A stretch of DNA of 64,000 nt from Flagellimonas amphidinii (GTDB taxonomy: Bacteria > Bacteroidota > Bacteroidia > Flavobacteriales > Flavobacteriaceae): NCBI RefSeq assembly GCF_013090115.1, contig NZ_JABFNN010000021.1:222036-286035 (forward strand), given 5' to 3'. Under the pieces are notes generated by a model that was not told where the DNA came from, did no database searches, and worked only from the letters and a program-made list of their open reading frames with translations. A program made the position numbers and the translations under genes. Below are positions 26,405-35,891 of the stretch, piece by piece (position 1 is the stretch's first letter; each line of letters opens with the position of its first letter).

Positions 26405-28487
26405 GTTCCAATTCTAGTTTTCTGTAGTTTTCCAAGCGTTCCAAAACTTGTTTTGCATCTTCCAAATAGTTTTGGGCAAATTCTTTTGAAGGCTCATTTT
26501 TGTTCAACTGCAACGTCAAGTTTTCAAAACCTCCTGGAAATGCTATTTTTCCAGATTCCACATATAACTCATTGAAATCTCTTATTATACTGGAGTGGGT
26601 ATTGGTCTTTACTTTTTCGGCAGTTAATAACGCCTTGGCTGAGTTGACAATTGATTGGTAGGAGTAATAGATACTTGCCGGCCATTTTTGATTTTTGAGT
26701 GCTTCTTCAGCATTTTCAATTTTCTCTTGGCTTTCGTAGAAAAGTGTAGCTACCAAATCCACAATTACACCAGCGCATTCTCCTATTCCTATTTCCTTTT
26801 TATATTTTTCTTCATTTCCCCAATCGATAAAATCATCTTGGGTAAGGTTATCGATATCCGTTAATGGCTTCAAAAATTCGTAGAAATATTGTTCTCCTTT
26901 TTCCTGATAGTATTCAGCATAAGATGTTCCATTGCCATTGGTGTCGTAATCATCCAAAATGAGCTTAAGCGCCTGTGGTCCCCTTTTACTTGGAATTTTC
27001 ACCACTTTATCAGCAAATTGCCCTTTACCATCACCAAAATTACCTCCTCCCAACAACACTTGTAGGGCAGGAGCCACCAATTTATCCTTAGTACGAATGG
27101 ACATTCCTTGAAATCCTATATTGGCCATATTGTGTTGGCCACAAGCGTTCATGCAACCACTTATTTTAATGACCACATCTGGGTTATTGATGTACTGCGG
27201 GTAATCAGATTTAATAACACGTTCCAATTCTTCGGCAATTCCTGTACTACTGGCAATTCCCAAATTACATGTATCCGTGCCGGGACATGCTGTTATATCC
27301 AATGCTTTGTTATATCCGGCCTCTGCAAATCCCAGTTTCTTGAGTTCTGAATAGAAAAACGGAATCAATTCTTCTTTTACAAATGGAATAAGTATGTTCT
27401 GCCTTAGCGACAAACGAATCTCTCCGGCCGCATAATCTTGTACCAATTTTGCCAATTTTCTGGCTTTATCCGTATAAAAATCCCCAAGCAACACCTTGAT
27501 TCCTATTGCAACGAATCCTTCTTGTTTTTGGGGCACCAAATTTGTGGATTTCCATTGTTCAAATTCGGATACGTTTTCAAGCTCCACGTTAGGCACTTCA
27601 ACATTTGCCACTTTGGGCTCTGGATAGCTCAAAAAATCAATGGGATATGTCTGATGTGGAATTGCCAACTGCTCTTCTTCCAAAAGTTTTTTGAATCCGT
27701 CCAAACCAATATCTTTCAGCAGAAATTTCATTCTGGCTTTTGCCCTGCTCTTACGTTCACCATGTCTATCAAAAACACGGATAACGCCTTCCATTAAAGG
27801 TATGATTTGGTCAGTAGCCAAGAAATTATACAATTCATCAGCATGTCTGGGCTGTGAACCCAATCCGCCTCCAAGCATTACCTTAAAACCTCTTTCCCCA
27901 TTCTTTACTTTTGCGATAAAGCCCAAATCATGCATATAAGACAAACCTGTGTCCTCATCACTGGATGAAAATGAAACTTTAAACTTTCTACCCATTTCCT
28001 GACCTATGGGATTCCTCAAAAAATATTCAAACACAGCTTGGGCAAAGGGAGAAACATCAAAAGGCTCGTTGATATCAATACCGGCCGTTTCACTTGCAGT
28101 TACATTTCTGACTGTATTTCCGCAGGCTTCTCGGAGCGTAACCTCATCTTTTTCCAATTGCGCCCACAACTCAGGAGTCCTTTCCAAATCCACGTAATGG
28201 ATTTGAATGTCTTGACGAGTGGTTATATGGAGTCTTCCTCTAGAATATTCATCAGAAACATCACAAATACGCAACAACTGATTAGAGGTCACTTTTCCGT
28301 AGGGCAATTTGATTCTCACCATTTGAACCCCAGGCTGTCGCTGTCCATAAACTCCACGTGCCAAACGTAAACTACGGAATCTCTCCTCATCTATATTTCC
28401 TTCTTTAAAAAGACGAATCTTTTTCTCGAGTTCAATGATATCCTTCTCTACTATAGGGTTTTCTATTTCTGTTCTGAAGCTTTTCAT
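26397..28487 (-). CDS. Siroheme sulfite/nitrite reductase with C-terminal HEPN domain
   Basis: 696 residues. The reductase part (about 1-560) has two ferredoxin-like halves. The 4Fe-4S/siroheme cysteines lie in TACPGTDTCNLGIASS and ISGCMNACGQH. The C-terminal 120 residues (from about GECAGVIVDLV) look like a HEPN helical domain (SIYYSYQSIVNSAKALL) without an obvious RxxxxH nuclease motif. The neighbours cysH and cobA argue for sulfite reduction over nitrite reduction. The HEPN may serve in oligomerisation or partner docking, which is inference. Confidence 0.88.
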   Translation of the reverse strand: MKSFRTEIENPIVEKDIIELEKKIRLFKEGNIDEERFRSLRLARGVYGQRQPGVQMVRIKLPYGKVTSNQLLRICDVSDEYSRGRLHITTRQDIQIHYVDLERTPELWAQLEKDEVTLREACGNTVRNVTASETAGIDINEPFDVSPFAQAVFEYFLRNPIGQEMGRKFKVSFSSSDEDTGLSYMHDLGFIAKVKNGERGFKVMLGGGLGSQPRHADELYNFLATDQIIPLMEGVIRVFDRHGERKSRAKARMKFLLKDIGLDGFKKLLEEEQLAIPHQTYPIDFLSYPEPKVANVEVPNVELENVSEFEQWKSTNLVPQKQEGFVAIGIKVLLGDFYTDKARKLAKLVQDYAAGEIRLSLRQNILIPFVKEELIPFFYSELKKLGFAEAGYNKALDITACPGTDTCNLGIASSTGIAEELERVIKSDYPQYINNPDVVIKISGCMNACGQHNMANIGFQGMSIRTKDKLVAPALQVLLGGGNFGDGKGQFADKVVKIPSKRGPQALKLILDDYDTNGNGTSYAEYYQEKGEQYFYEFLKPLTDIDNLTQDDFIDWGNEEKYKKEIGIGECAGVIVDLVATLFYESQEKIENAEEALKNQKWPASIYYSYQSIVNSAKALLTAEKVKTNTHSSIIRDFNELYVESGKIAFPGGFENLTLQLNKNEPSKEFAQNYLEDAKQVLERLENYRKLELEHA

Positions 28488-28499
28488 ATCCTATTTATC

Positions 28500-28514
28500 C
28501 TATGTTTTAAATAG
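28500..28514. promoter_or_regulatory. Candidate Rrf2 operator upstream of sulfite reductase
   Basis: CTATGTTTTAAATAG, 13 bases before the sulfite-reductase ATG, matches 12 of 15 positions with the element at 29296-29310. See also 29215-29229. Confidence 0.45.
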
Positions 28515-28580
28515 ATTTATAAAATATTTATTCCTACTGCTCTTAAAAGAATTAAAGCGATTATACTTTCCTATAAAATT

Positions 28581-29204
28581 CTATTGCAAATGAATTCCGC
28601 ACTCTCTAGTTTCCAATGCCTTAACTGGATCAAAATAGGTGCTGTTCTTTGGCAAGTCATGTTCCTCTAAATAGGCATCCAAGTCATCATCGGTCCAATA
28701 ATAAAAAGGGCTTACCTTTAAAATACCATCCTTACTGAAACTTAAAATATCTTTAGAACTTCTCAATGCCGTTTGACGTACTCTAATATTGGTAAACCAA
28801 ACGTCTGGTTGATGTTCGGCCAAAGCTCTACGAAAAGGCTCCAACTTTACAATATCAGAAAATTCTGCGTGCTCAGGTTGGTCAACAGAAGGGAAACCCA
28901 AACGATGTTCCGTATAAGCTTTAGTTTCCTTAGGCACAAAAGTGTTCAATTTAAGGTTGAGTCTTTTGGTCAAATATGAGGCATGCTCATAAGTTTCCGG
29001 CAGGTTATAACCTGTATCACACCAAACAACATCAATACCTGGATTTATGCCTTGAAATGTATTTAATAAAACCGCTGAATATTTTCCAAAACTTGTTGTG
29101 ATAATTCTTTTATTGGATAATTGCAGTGCCCAAGTTATAATTTCCTCTGGAGGTATACCCCTTAACTGTTTATTGTAATATTCTAAATCTATATCTAACC
29201 TCAT
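28581..29204 (-). CDS. cysH: Phosphoadenylyl-sulfate reductase, CysH family
   Basis: 207 residues, shorter than most CysH. The C-terminal catalytic ECGIHLQ is present. The CC...CxxC residues that bind the 4Fe-4S cluster of APS reductases are absent: only two Cys are present in the whole protein. That indicates the PAPS type. It reduces PAPS to sulfite with thioredoxin. The expected SGGKDS-like loop reads TSFGKYSAVL. The promoter upstream is flanked by two copies of a putative Rrf2 box. Confidence 0.85.
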   Translation of the reverse strand: MRLDIDLEYYNKQLRGIPPEEIITWALQLSNKRIITTSFGKYSAVLLNTFQGINPGIDVVWCDTGYNLPETYEHASYLTKRLNLKLNTFVPKETKAYTEHRLGFPSVDQPEHAEFSDIVKLEPFRRALAEHQPDVWFTNIRVRQTALRSSKDILSFSKDGILKVSPFYYWTDDDLDAYLEEHDLPKNSTYFDPVKALETRECGIHLQ

Positions 29205-29214
29205 AATATATTCT

Positions 29215-29229
29215 CTATAACTTTAATAG
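29215..29229. promoter_or_regulatory. Candidate Rrf2 operator, cysH 5' UTR
   Basis: CTATAACTTTAATAG, 13 of 15 identical to the element at 29296-29310. It lies just downstream of the predicted cysH start point, where a bound repressor would block transcription. Confidence 0.5.
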
Positions 29230-29236
29230 GATAATT

Positions 29237-29264
29237 CAAAAATAGAACTAATATTAGAACCAAA
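29237..29264 (-). promoter_or_regulatory. Promoter of cysH and the sulfate-reduction operon
   Basis: TTTG (29264-29261), a 16-base spacer and TATTTTTG (29244-29237), a full match to TAnnTTTG. The spacer is slightly short. The predicted start is near 29230. Confidence 0.6.
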
Positions 29265-29295
29265 TCGTTAAAAACAAGATAAAATTACTTTTACC

Positions 29296-29310
29296 CTATA
29301 GTTTTAATAG
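29296..29310. promoter_or_regulatory. Candidate Rrf2 operator upstream of the cysH promoter
   Basis: CTATAGTTTTAATAG. It lies inside a larger inverted repeat whose arms are ACCCTAT (29293-29299) and ATAGGGT (29315-29321). Confidence 0.5.
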
Positions 29311-29382
29311 ATTAATAGGGTTTCATCAATCCTTTTAAAAAATTCTTACTATATTTTTGTCTGAAGTGAAAATTTAGTACCC

Positions 29383-29790
29383 CTATATTAAGTCGGCCAG
29401 TGTATTATTCCGATAAACTTCTAAAGCACTGTCTCTTACCTGAAGCATTAATTTGTTGACTGCGCATTTGTTTTCATCCGGACAGTCATCACATTTTTCA
29501 TAAAAATTAAGGCTTACACAAGGTACCATGGCAATAGGCCCCTCTAGGACACGCATTACAGAAGTCATCAAAATTTCATTAGGCTCTTTAATAAGGTAGT
29601 AGCCTCCTCCTTTTCCTTTCTTGGAACCTAAGAGACCATTTCGCCTAAGTGTCAACAAAATACTCTCCAAAAACTTTTGGGAGATATTTTCATGCTTTGC
29701 AATCTCTGCAATTTGAACCGGCTCCCTGCTCGATACGGAAGCAAGGTACGTTAATGCTTTAAGACCATATTTTGTTTTCTTGGAGAGCAT
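29383..29790 (-). CDS. Rrf2-family transcriptional regulator
   Basis: 135 residues: an N-terminal winged helix (MLSKKTKYGLKALTYLAS, then ISQKFLESILLTLRRNGLLGSKKGKGGGYYL) and four cysteines, Cys91, Cys100, Cys103 and Cys109, spaced unlike IscR (CX5CX5C) but suited to a cluster or redox switch. It lies between metZ and cysH. Rrf2 proteins such as CymR and IscR control cysteine and Fe-S metabolism, so it probably represses the adjacent sulfate-reduction genes. The product of the last gene of the metY-metX/thrA-metZ unit would thus control the next unit. Confidence 0.88.
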   Translation of the reverse strand: MLSKKTKYGLKALTYLASVSSREPVQIAEIAKHENISQKFLESILLTLRRNGLLGSKKGKGGGYYLIKEPNEILMTSVMRVLEGPIAMVPCVSLNFYEKCDDCPDENKCAVNKLMLQVRDSALEVYRNNTLADLI

Positions 29791-29850
29791 CTCACGAATA
29801 TAGGGAAATTTGCCAATGCTATCCAGAAACTGGAATTCTTTTAATATGGT

Positions 29851-31023
29851 TTATCCCAAAGCCTGTTCTATATCTGCAATGATATCCTGAATATGTTCCA
29901 ATCCCACGGATACCCTAACCATTCCATTTGTAATACCTACCGCTTGTCTCTCCTCAACAGAAAGCTTACTATGTGTTGTGGATGCAGGGTGGGTTACAAT
30001 ACTTCTTGAATCTCCCAAATTAGCTGAAAGTGAAAGCAATTGAATATTATCGAAAAACTTACGCCCTGCCTCAAGACCTCCCTTTACTTCAAAAGCCACT
30101 ACGCATCCTCCTGCTTTCATTTGCTTTTTAGCTATCTCATAATTGGGATGCGATTTAAGAAAGGGATACTTAACCCATGCTACTTTTTCATGGTTTTCCA
30201 AATATGTTGCCAATTCCAAAGCATTTGAACAATGCCTGTCAACCCGTATGGCCAAAGTTTCCAAACTTTTTGACAGTACCCACGCATTGAATGGTGATAA
30301 TGCCGGACCCGTTATCCGTGAAAATCGATATACTTTATCCACTAAATCACGGCTACCAACAGTAATACCCGACAAAACTCTTCCTTGACCATCCATCAAT
30401 TTGGTTCCTGAATGGATAACAAGGTCAGCACCAAACTTAATGGGCTGTTGCAAATAAGGAGAAGCAAAACAATTATCGATTATAAAAATAAGTTGATGTT
30501 TTTTTGCAATATTGCCCAAGGCTTCCAAATCCAATACATCTACCCCTGGATTCGTAGGCGATTCAGCATACAAAATCTTGGTTTTGGGTGTAATCAACCC
30601 TTCAATGGTTTCTAAGTTATTTGCATCAAAATAACTGGTTTCAATGCCCCATTTTGGTAAAAATTGGGTAAATAATGTATGAGTTGAGCCAAAAATACTT
30701 TTTGAAGAAAGAATATGATCTCCACTCTCCAATAAGGAGGCAAAGGTTGAAAATACCGCAGCCATTCCAGAAGCAAAAGCAAATCCGTCCTCTGCTCCTT
30801 CCATCTTGCATACTTTATCAATAAGCTCTGAAGAATTTGGATTGGAGTATCTGGAATAGATATTTCTTTCCTTTTCCTCTGCAAAAGAAGCTCTCATATC
30901 CTCAGCGTCTTCAAAAACAAAACTAGAAGTCAAATACATAGGACTGGAGTGCTCCAAAAATTGGGAACGCTCAACTTGAGTTCGAATTGCTTCTGTTTCA
31001 AACTGTTTTTTATGCTCTCTCAT
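29851..31023 (-). CDS. metZ: O-succinylhomoserine sulfhydrylase-like PLP enzyme
   Basis: 390 residues of the Cys/Met-metabolism PLP family. The PLP Lys is in HSGTKLMDGQGR, and SRYSNPNSSELIDKV and FASGMAAV are typical of MetZ. It makes homocysteine from an activated homoserine and sulfide. The ATG overlaps the stop of the metX-thrA fusion by 4 bases. A metY homologue lies upstream, so the organism encodes two direct sulfhydrylation enzymes. The exact acyl donor (acetyl or succinyl) is uncertain. Confidence 0.85.
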   Translation of the reverse strand: MREHKKQFETEAIRTQVERSQFLEHSSPMYLTSSFVFEDAEDMRASFAEEKERNIYSRYSNPNSSELIDKVCKMEGAEDGFAFASGMAAVFSTFASLLESGDHILSSKSIFGSTHTLFTQFLPKWGIETSYFDANNLETIEGLITPKTKILYAESPTNPGVDVLDLEALGNIAKKHQLIFIIDNCFASPYLQQPIKFGADLVIHSGTKLMDGQGRVLSGITVGSRDLVDKVYRFSRITGPALSPFNAWVLSKSLETLAIRVDRHCSNALELATYLENHEKVAWVKYPFLKSHPNYEIAKKQMKAGGCVVAFEVKGGLEAGRKFFDNIQLLSLSANLGDSRSIVTHPASTTHSKLSVEERQAVGITNGMVRVSVGLEHIQDIIADIEQALG

Positions 31024-34000
31024 ATTTTTTCCGCTATTCTTAATATATCACCAAATACACCCCTTGCCGTTACTTTGGCACCTGCTCCTGCACCTTGTAT
31101 CACCAATGGGTTTTCACCATAGGACTTGGTATAAATTTCAATAATGGAGTCTGAACCACTCACTTGCCCCAAAGCACTTTGTTTGGGAACACTCACTAAT
31201 TTCACATCCAAAATACCTTTATCCTTTTGCAAATCTCCATGTAAATCGCCAATGTATCGTAAGACGTAGCCTTCTTTTTGATTTTTCTTGATGTCATCAA
31301 ACTTAATGTCCAAAGAACCAAGGTTATCCATAAATTCATCAAAACCTACCGACTGTAATTCCGAAGGAATAAGATTTTCCACAGTAATATCAGAAAATTC
31401 ATTTTTAAGGTCCAGTTCCCTTGCCAAAATCAACAACTTTCTTCCCACATCATTTCCTGATAAATCTTCCCGAGGGTCTGGTTCTGTATATCCGTTGGCA
31501 ACAGCTTCTTTAACTATGTCCGAAAATTTGGTGTCCTTTTCTGAAAAGGTATTGAAAATATAACTCAATGAACCTGAGAACACCCCTTTGATACGGGTAA
31601 TGTTCTCTCCTGAAAGATGAAGCAATTTTATGGTGTCGATTAATGGCAAACCCGCACCCACATTGGTTTCATATAAATATTGCTTTTGATTTTCTGCCAA
31701 GTCTCTTCGAATGGACTTGTACTTTTCAAAACTTAGGGTATTTGCAATTTTATTGGAAGAAACCAAATCAAATCCATTTTTTATCAACACCCCATAATCT
31801 TCAACAAAATCCTTGTTTGCAGTATTGTCCACAGCAATTAGGTTTTCCAAATGATTATTTTTTGCAAAGGCAACAATATCATCAATCCCATATGCTCTCC
31901 CCTCATTTTTCAGTTTCTCTTTCCACTTTTTATCAATCCCTTTGGGATTGAACAAGACTTTTTTAGAGTTGGCAACGGCAAATATTCTCAAATCAATACC
32001 TTTTCGCTCCTCAATGTTTTTATGCGAATCGAGTATTTGCTCAATTAAAGTTCCTCCCACATTGCCATGACCGAAAAATGCAAGGTTCACCTTTTTGGCA
32101 ATTCCAAAAATTTGCCCGTGCACCACATTGATGGCTTTATGCAAATCTTCTTTTTTCACCACCATGCTTACATTTTTTCCTGTAACGGTGTTATTGAACA
32201 GCAACGGAACCACTTGATTTTTCACCAACGCATTGAAAGGTTTGTGAAAACTGCTTAAATCCATCCCCACTATTGAGATAACCGAAACATCTTTTTCCAA
32301 AGTGATTTGGTTCACGTCTTGTGACGAGTAATCGGTTTCAAATTCTTGATCTAGTACTTTTTTAGCCTTGTCCGCTTTGGATGAATCAACTACCAATCCA
32401 ATTCCTCTTTCAGATGAACCTTGGGAAATAATTCCCACACTGATATCATTAAGACTCATCGCCCTGAAGATTCTTGCATCAATCCCCACTTTTCCCAAAA
32501 GTCCACGTCCTTCTAAATTCACCAAGGCCATATTATCCAAAACAGAAAGTGACTTAATCCCACCATTTTCTGTCTTCGGGCCGATCAAAGTACCTTCATT
32601 ATCAATATTGAAAGTATTACAAATCCGTAAAGGAATATTTTTTTCAATAAGTGGAATTATAGTTTTGGCATGCAGAATATTGGCCCCAAAATTGGCCAAC
32701 TCATTGGCCTCGTCATAGGAAATTACATCAATGAGTTTGGCATCTGGAACCAAATCTGGATTTGCCGTAAAAATTCCATCCACATGGGTATAATTGATCA
32801 ACTCCGATGCGTCCAAAAAGTTGGCCAATAAGGCCGCGGAGTAATTGGTCCCATTTCTTCCCAAAGTAGTTGTTGCCCCTTGTTTGGTTGAAGCAATAAA
32901 ACCAGTAACTACCGGAATCGTCTGTGAGTCCAGTTCACGAAAACATCGAATTACATTCTCTTTGGAAAGTCTTTGGTCAACTTCCGCATTACTATGGGCA
33001 TCATCGGTTTTAATAAGTTCTCTGGAATCTATCAATTGGGCATTTATACCAGATGCATTTAATAAAGTGGTCAGCACTTTACCCGAAATCAATTCGCCAT
33101 AGGACAAAAGCTCATCCTTGGTTTTTAAGCTATAATCTCCGGTGAGTGAAACACCTTTTAAGATTTTGTGAATAGCTTTTAGATCAGCTTCAATATCCAC
33201 ATTCTCAAAATCATTTTTTTGGTACTTGGAGAATCCTTGTAAATCTTCTTCAAAATCTTGTTCTTTTGAAGCTTTTTCCAGCATACTTTCCAATTGGTCA
33301 GTAGCCTTGCCCCTAGCAGAAACCACAACGGCAAAATGTTCGTTCTCTGCCACTCTTTGAGCAATAATATCTTGAACCCTTTCTACTCCCTCTCCGTTCG
33401 CCAACGATTTTCCTCCGAATTTTAAAATTTTGATTCGGTCCAGCTTTCCATTCTTGTGAAAAACCGGCTTCAATAGTTTTTCCAACTGTTCAAATTCTAT
33501 CAAAAAAGCATCGTGACCGTGCAGCGATTGTACTTCACCATAGGTAACATTGGTATTGGCCTGTGCCAACCTTCTAAAGGTCTCTTTATTCTCCTCAGCA
33601 GTAAAGAACAAATCGGAATTGACACCAATAATATGTATTTGGGTATCACTATCCTGCAATGTTTTAAAAGCCCCTTCTCCATCACGGGTAATATCGATGG
33701 TCTTCAGCAATTGGTTCATCAACTTATAGGCTGAAAGCTGGAAACGTTCCTGAAGCTTCTTCCCATGATGCATCAACCAGCTTTCCACATTAAAAACCTG
33801 AAGCTCCTCGTTAGTACTTCTCTTAAATCGCTCCTTGAAGGATTCTGGAGTTCTGTAGCACAACATGGCATGCATCCGCGCATCATGAACTGGCTGTTTG
33901 GAGTTCACCAAAAACTGCTCTTGAATTTGACAATTGGCAATCAACCAATCCGTAGACTTCCAATCTGAAGCCACAGGAATTAAGTGTTGGGTGATTTTTG

Positions 34001-34406
34001 GGTTTTGGGCTGCCATCTCCCATGCCACCCCTCCACCAAGAGAACCCCCGATTATGGCAAACAATTGCTCAACTTTTAACTGCTGCAGTCCCAAAAGAAA
34101 AATTTTGGCAACATCCCCAGCCACAAAATCTTTATATTCATCAATAACAAATCCATCGTATCCGTTTCCTGGAATATTGAAGGAAAGTACAGTATACTTT
34201 TGCGTATCGATACACTTTCCGTCACCAATCAAATCAGACCACCATCCTTGTTCTCCAGAAACGTTGGAATTTCCTGTGAGTGCATGGTTAACTAAAACAA
34301 TAGGAGCTGAATGCAATGACCTACCAAAGAGCTGATAGGATAATTCAAGTTTTTGCTGATGTCCACTCAAAGTGGCAAACTCTTCTATTTCAATTTTATG
34401 GAGCAC
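31020..34406 (-). CDS. MetX-like acyltransferase fused to aspartokinase-homoserine dehydrogenase
   Basis: 1128 residues. Residues 1-315 are an alpha/beta hydrolase of the homoserine O-acetyltransferase type: nucleophile Ser122 in GGSLGGG, Asp265 in NSDLFF and His298 in HGHDAFL. Residues about 326-615 are an aspartokinase, 620-770 ACT domains, and 778 onward a homoserine dehydrogenase (FGHGNVGG). One chain thus performs aspartate phosphorylation, homoserine formation and homoserine acylation. The aspartokinase motif is KFGGKS; characterised enzymes have KFGGTS, so Thr is replaced by Lys. Overlaps metZ by 4 bases. Confidence 0.9.
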   Translation of the reverse strand: MLHKIEIEEFATLSGHQQKLELSYQLFGRSLHSAPIVLVNHALTGNSNVSGEQGWWSDLIGDGKCIDTQKYTVLSFNIPGNGYDGFVIDEYKDFVAGDVAKIFLLGLQQLKVEQLFAIIGGSLGGGVAWEMAAQNPKITQHLIPVASDWKSTDWLIANCQIQEQFLVNSKQPVHDARMHAMLCYRTPESFKERFKRSTNEELQVFNVESWLMHHGKKLQERFQLSAYKLMNQLLKTIDITRDGEGAFKTLQDSDTQIHIIGVNSDLFFTAEENKETFRRLAQANTNVTYGEVQSLHGHDAFLIEFEQLEKLLKPVFHKNGKLDRIKILKFGGKSLANGEGVERVQDIIAQRVAENEHFAVVVSARGKATDQLESMLEKASKEQDFEEDLQGFSKYQKNDFENVDIEADLKAIHKILKGVSLTGDYSLKTKDELLSYGELISGKVLTTLLNASGINAQLIDSRELIKTDDAHSNAEVDQRLSKENVIRCFRELDSQTIPVVTGFIASTKQGATTTLGRNGTNYSAALLANFLDASELINYTHVDGIFTANPDLVPDAKLIDVISYDEANELANFGANILHAKTIIPLIEKNIPLRICNTFNIDNEGTLIGPKTENGGIKSLSVLDNMALVNLEGRGLLGKVGIDARIFRAMSLNDISVGIISQGSSERGIGLVVDSSKADKAKKVLDQEFETDYSSQDVNQITLEKDVSVISIVGMDLSSFHKPFNALVKNQVVPLLFNNTVTGKNVSMVVKKEDLHKAINVVHGQIFGIAKKVNLAFFGHGNVGGTLIEQILDSHKNIEERKGIDLRIFAVANSKKVLFNPKGIDKKWKEKLKNEGRAYGIDDIVAFAKNNHLENLIAVDNTANKDFVEDYGVLIKNGFDLVSSNKIANTLSFEKYKSIRRDLAENQKQYLYETNVGAGLPLIDTIKLLHLSGENITRIKGVFSGSLSYIFNTFSEKDTKFSDIVKEAVANGYTEPDPREDLSGNDVGRKLLILARELDLKNEFSDITVENLIPSELQSVGFDEFMDNLGSLDIKFDDIKKNQKEGYVLRYIGDLHGDLQKDKGILDVKLVSVPKQSALGQVSGSDSIIEIYTKSYGENPLVIQGAGAGAKVTARGVFGDILRIAEKI

Positions 34407-34423
34407 TATATATTATTTTATGA

Positions 34424-34477
34424 TGTCAGCTCAAGCGCAGTCGAGAACTTTTTGTTGACATTTCGACTGCGCTCAAT
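34424..34477. repeat. Palindromic dispersed repeat
   Basis: Two inverted copies of a core (AAGCGCAGTCGA at 34433-34444 and its complement TCGACTGCGCTC at 34463-34474) flank CTTTTTGTTGACA-like sequence. It can form a hairpin between metY and the metX-thrA fusion. The same core occurs at 21050-21072 and 62066-62088. Confidence 0.75.
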
Positions 34478-34487
34478 GTAATACTAC

Positions 34488-35777
34488 TTATATTTTATCT
34501 ATGGAGGCAAAGGCAGCTTCTAAATCCGCTTTTAAATCGGAAAGGTCCTCCAATCCCACCGATAGGCGAATCAAGTCTTGAGATACCCCGGTACTCAGTT
34601 GTTCTTCTTCAGACAGTTGTTGATGTGTGGTACTGGCCGGATGGATAATCAACGATTTGGTATCGCCAATGTTCGCCAATAAAGAAAATACTTTGGTCGC
34701 ATCTGTTAATTGTTTGGCCGCTTCAAAACCCCCTTTTACACCGAAAGTAACCAAACCGCTTTGTCCCTTGGGAAGGTATTCATCGGCCAAAGCTTTGTAC
34801 TTGCTGGATTTCAATCCCGGGTAATTCACCCATGCCACCTCATCCCTATCTTCCAACCATTGTGCCAAGGCCAAGGCGTTTTCGCTATGCTTTTTGATTC
34901 TAACATCCAACGTTTCGAGTCCTTGAATAATTTGAAAGGCATTGAAGGGGCTCAGCGCTCCTCCTAAATCACGTAACCCTTCCAAAATCAACTTAAAAGT
35001 AAAAGCTGCTGCTCCCAAAGCTTCGTGATACACCAATCCGTGATACCCTGCAGATGGTTCCGTAAACTCAGGGAACTTTCCATTTGCCCAATCAAAAGTT
35101 CCTGCATCGATAATGGCTCCCCCCAACGCAGTTCCATTTCCATTGATATATTTTGTTAAAGAATGGATTACAATATTGGCCCCATGTTCTATTGGATTCA
35201 ATAGTCCAGGTGTGGCAACGGTATTATCAACAATAAAAGGAACTTTAGCAGCTTTTGCCTGTTCTGAAATGCCTTTTAAATCCAAAACGTCCAATTTTGG
35301 ATTCCCCAAAGACTCCACAAAAATAGCACGGGTGTTTTCCTGTACTGCCTTTCCAAAGTTTTCAGGGTCTGACGGGTCAACAAAAGTTGTGGTAATGCCC
35401 AAACGCGGCAAGGTTACATTCAATAGATTGTACGTACCTCCATAAAGGCTGTTTGACGCCACGATATGGTCGCCAGCCTTCAACAAGGTCAGTAAACCTG
35501 TAGAAATAGCAGAAGTGCCCGAAGCAAATACAACGGCCCCGACCCCACCTTCTATTGCCGCCAAACGCTCTTGCAAAATTTGGTTGGTCGGATTGTTCAA
35601 CCGGGTGTAAATAAAACCCAGTTCAGCCAAAGAAAAAAGATTGGCTGCATGGTCTGTGTTGTTAAAAACATAGGAAGTGGACTGAAAGATGGGCACGGCC
35701 CTGGTTCCACTAGTTTGACTTACATCATGCCCTGCGTGTAAGGCATTTGTTGCTTTTGAAAAATTTTGATCGCTCAT
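34488..35777 (-). CDS. metY: O-acetylhomoserine sulfhydrylase (aminocarboxypropyltransferase)
   Basis: 429 residues, the length of MetY (longer than MetB/MetZ by an internal insertion). The PLP Lys is in HSLTKYINGNGTALGG, and TNQILQERLAAIEGG and YHGLVYHEALG are present. It condenses O-acetylhomoserine with sulfide to homocysteine. It is the first gene after the second S-box riboswitch, and the MetX-like domain that makes its substrate is encoded next. The region 35778-35891 is A+T-rich leader without a clear terminator. Confidence 0.93.
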   Translation of the reverse strand: MSDQNFSKATNALHAGHDVSQTSGTRAVPIFQSTSYVFNNTDHAANLFSLAELGFIYTRLNNPTNQILQERLAAIEGGVGAVVFASGTSAISTGLLTLLKAGDHIVASNSLYGGTYNLLNVTLPRLGITTTFVDPSDPENFGKAVQENTRAIFVESLGNPKLDVLDLKGISEQAKAAKVPFIVDNTVATPGLLNPIEHGANIVIHSLTKYINGNGTALGGAIIDAGTFDWANGKFPEFTEPSAGYHGLVYHEALGAAAFTFKLILEGLRDLGGALSPFNAFQIIQGLETLDVRIKKHSENALALAQWLEDRDEVAWVNYPGLKSSKYKALADEYLPKGQSGLVTFGVKGGFEAAKQLTDATKVFSLLANIGDTKSLIIHPASTTHQQLSEEEQLSTGVSQDLIRLSVGLEDLSDLKADLEAAFASIDKI

Positions 35778-35891
35778 GGTTTTAAATTTTTATTAAAAAT
35801 TGATTTAAAAACACGAAACCCTCCCCAAAGGGAAAGCATAATCAAAAAGTTATAAGAAAGTGAAATGTCGAAGTGAATCGATTGTTTCATT

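Noticed and set aside
28581..29204. 4Fe-4S APS reductase
   Set aside because: The paired cysteines needed for the cluster are absent; only the catalytic Cys of ECGIH and one other are present.
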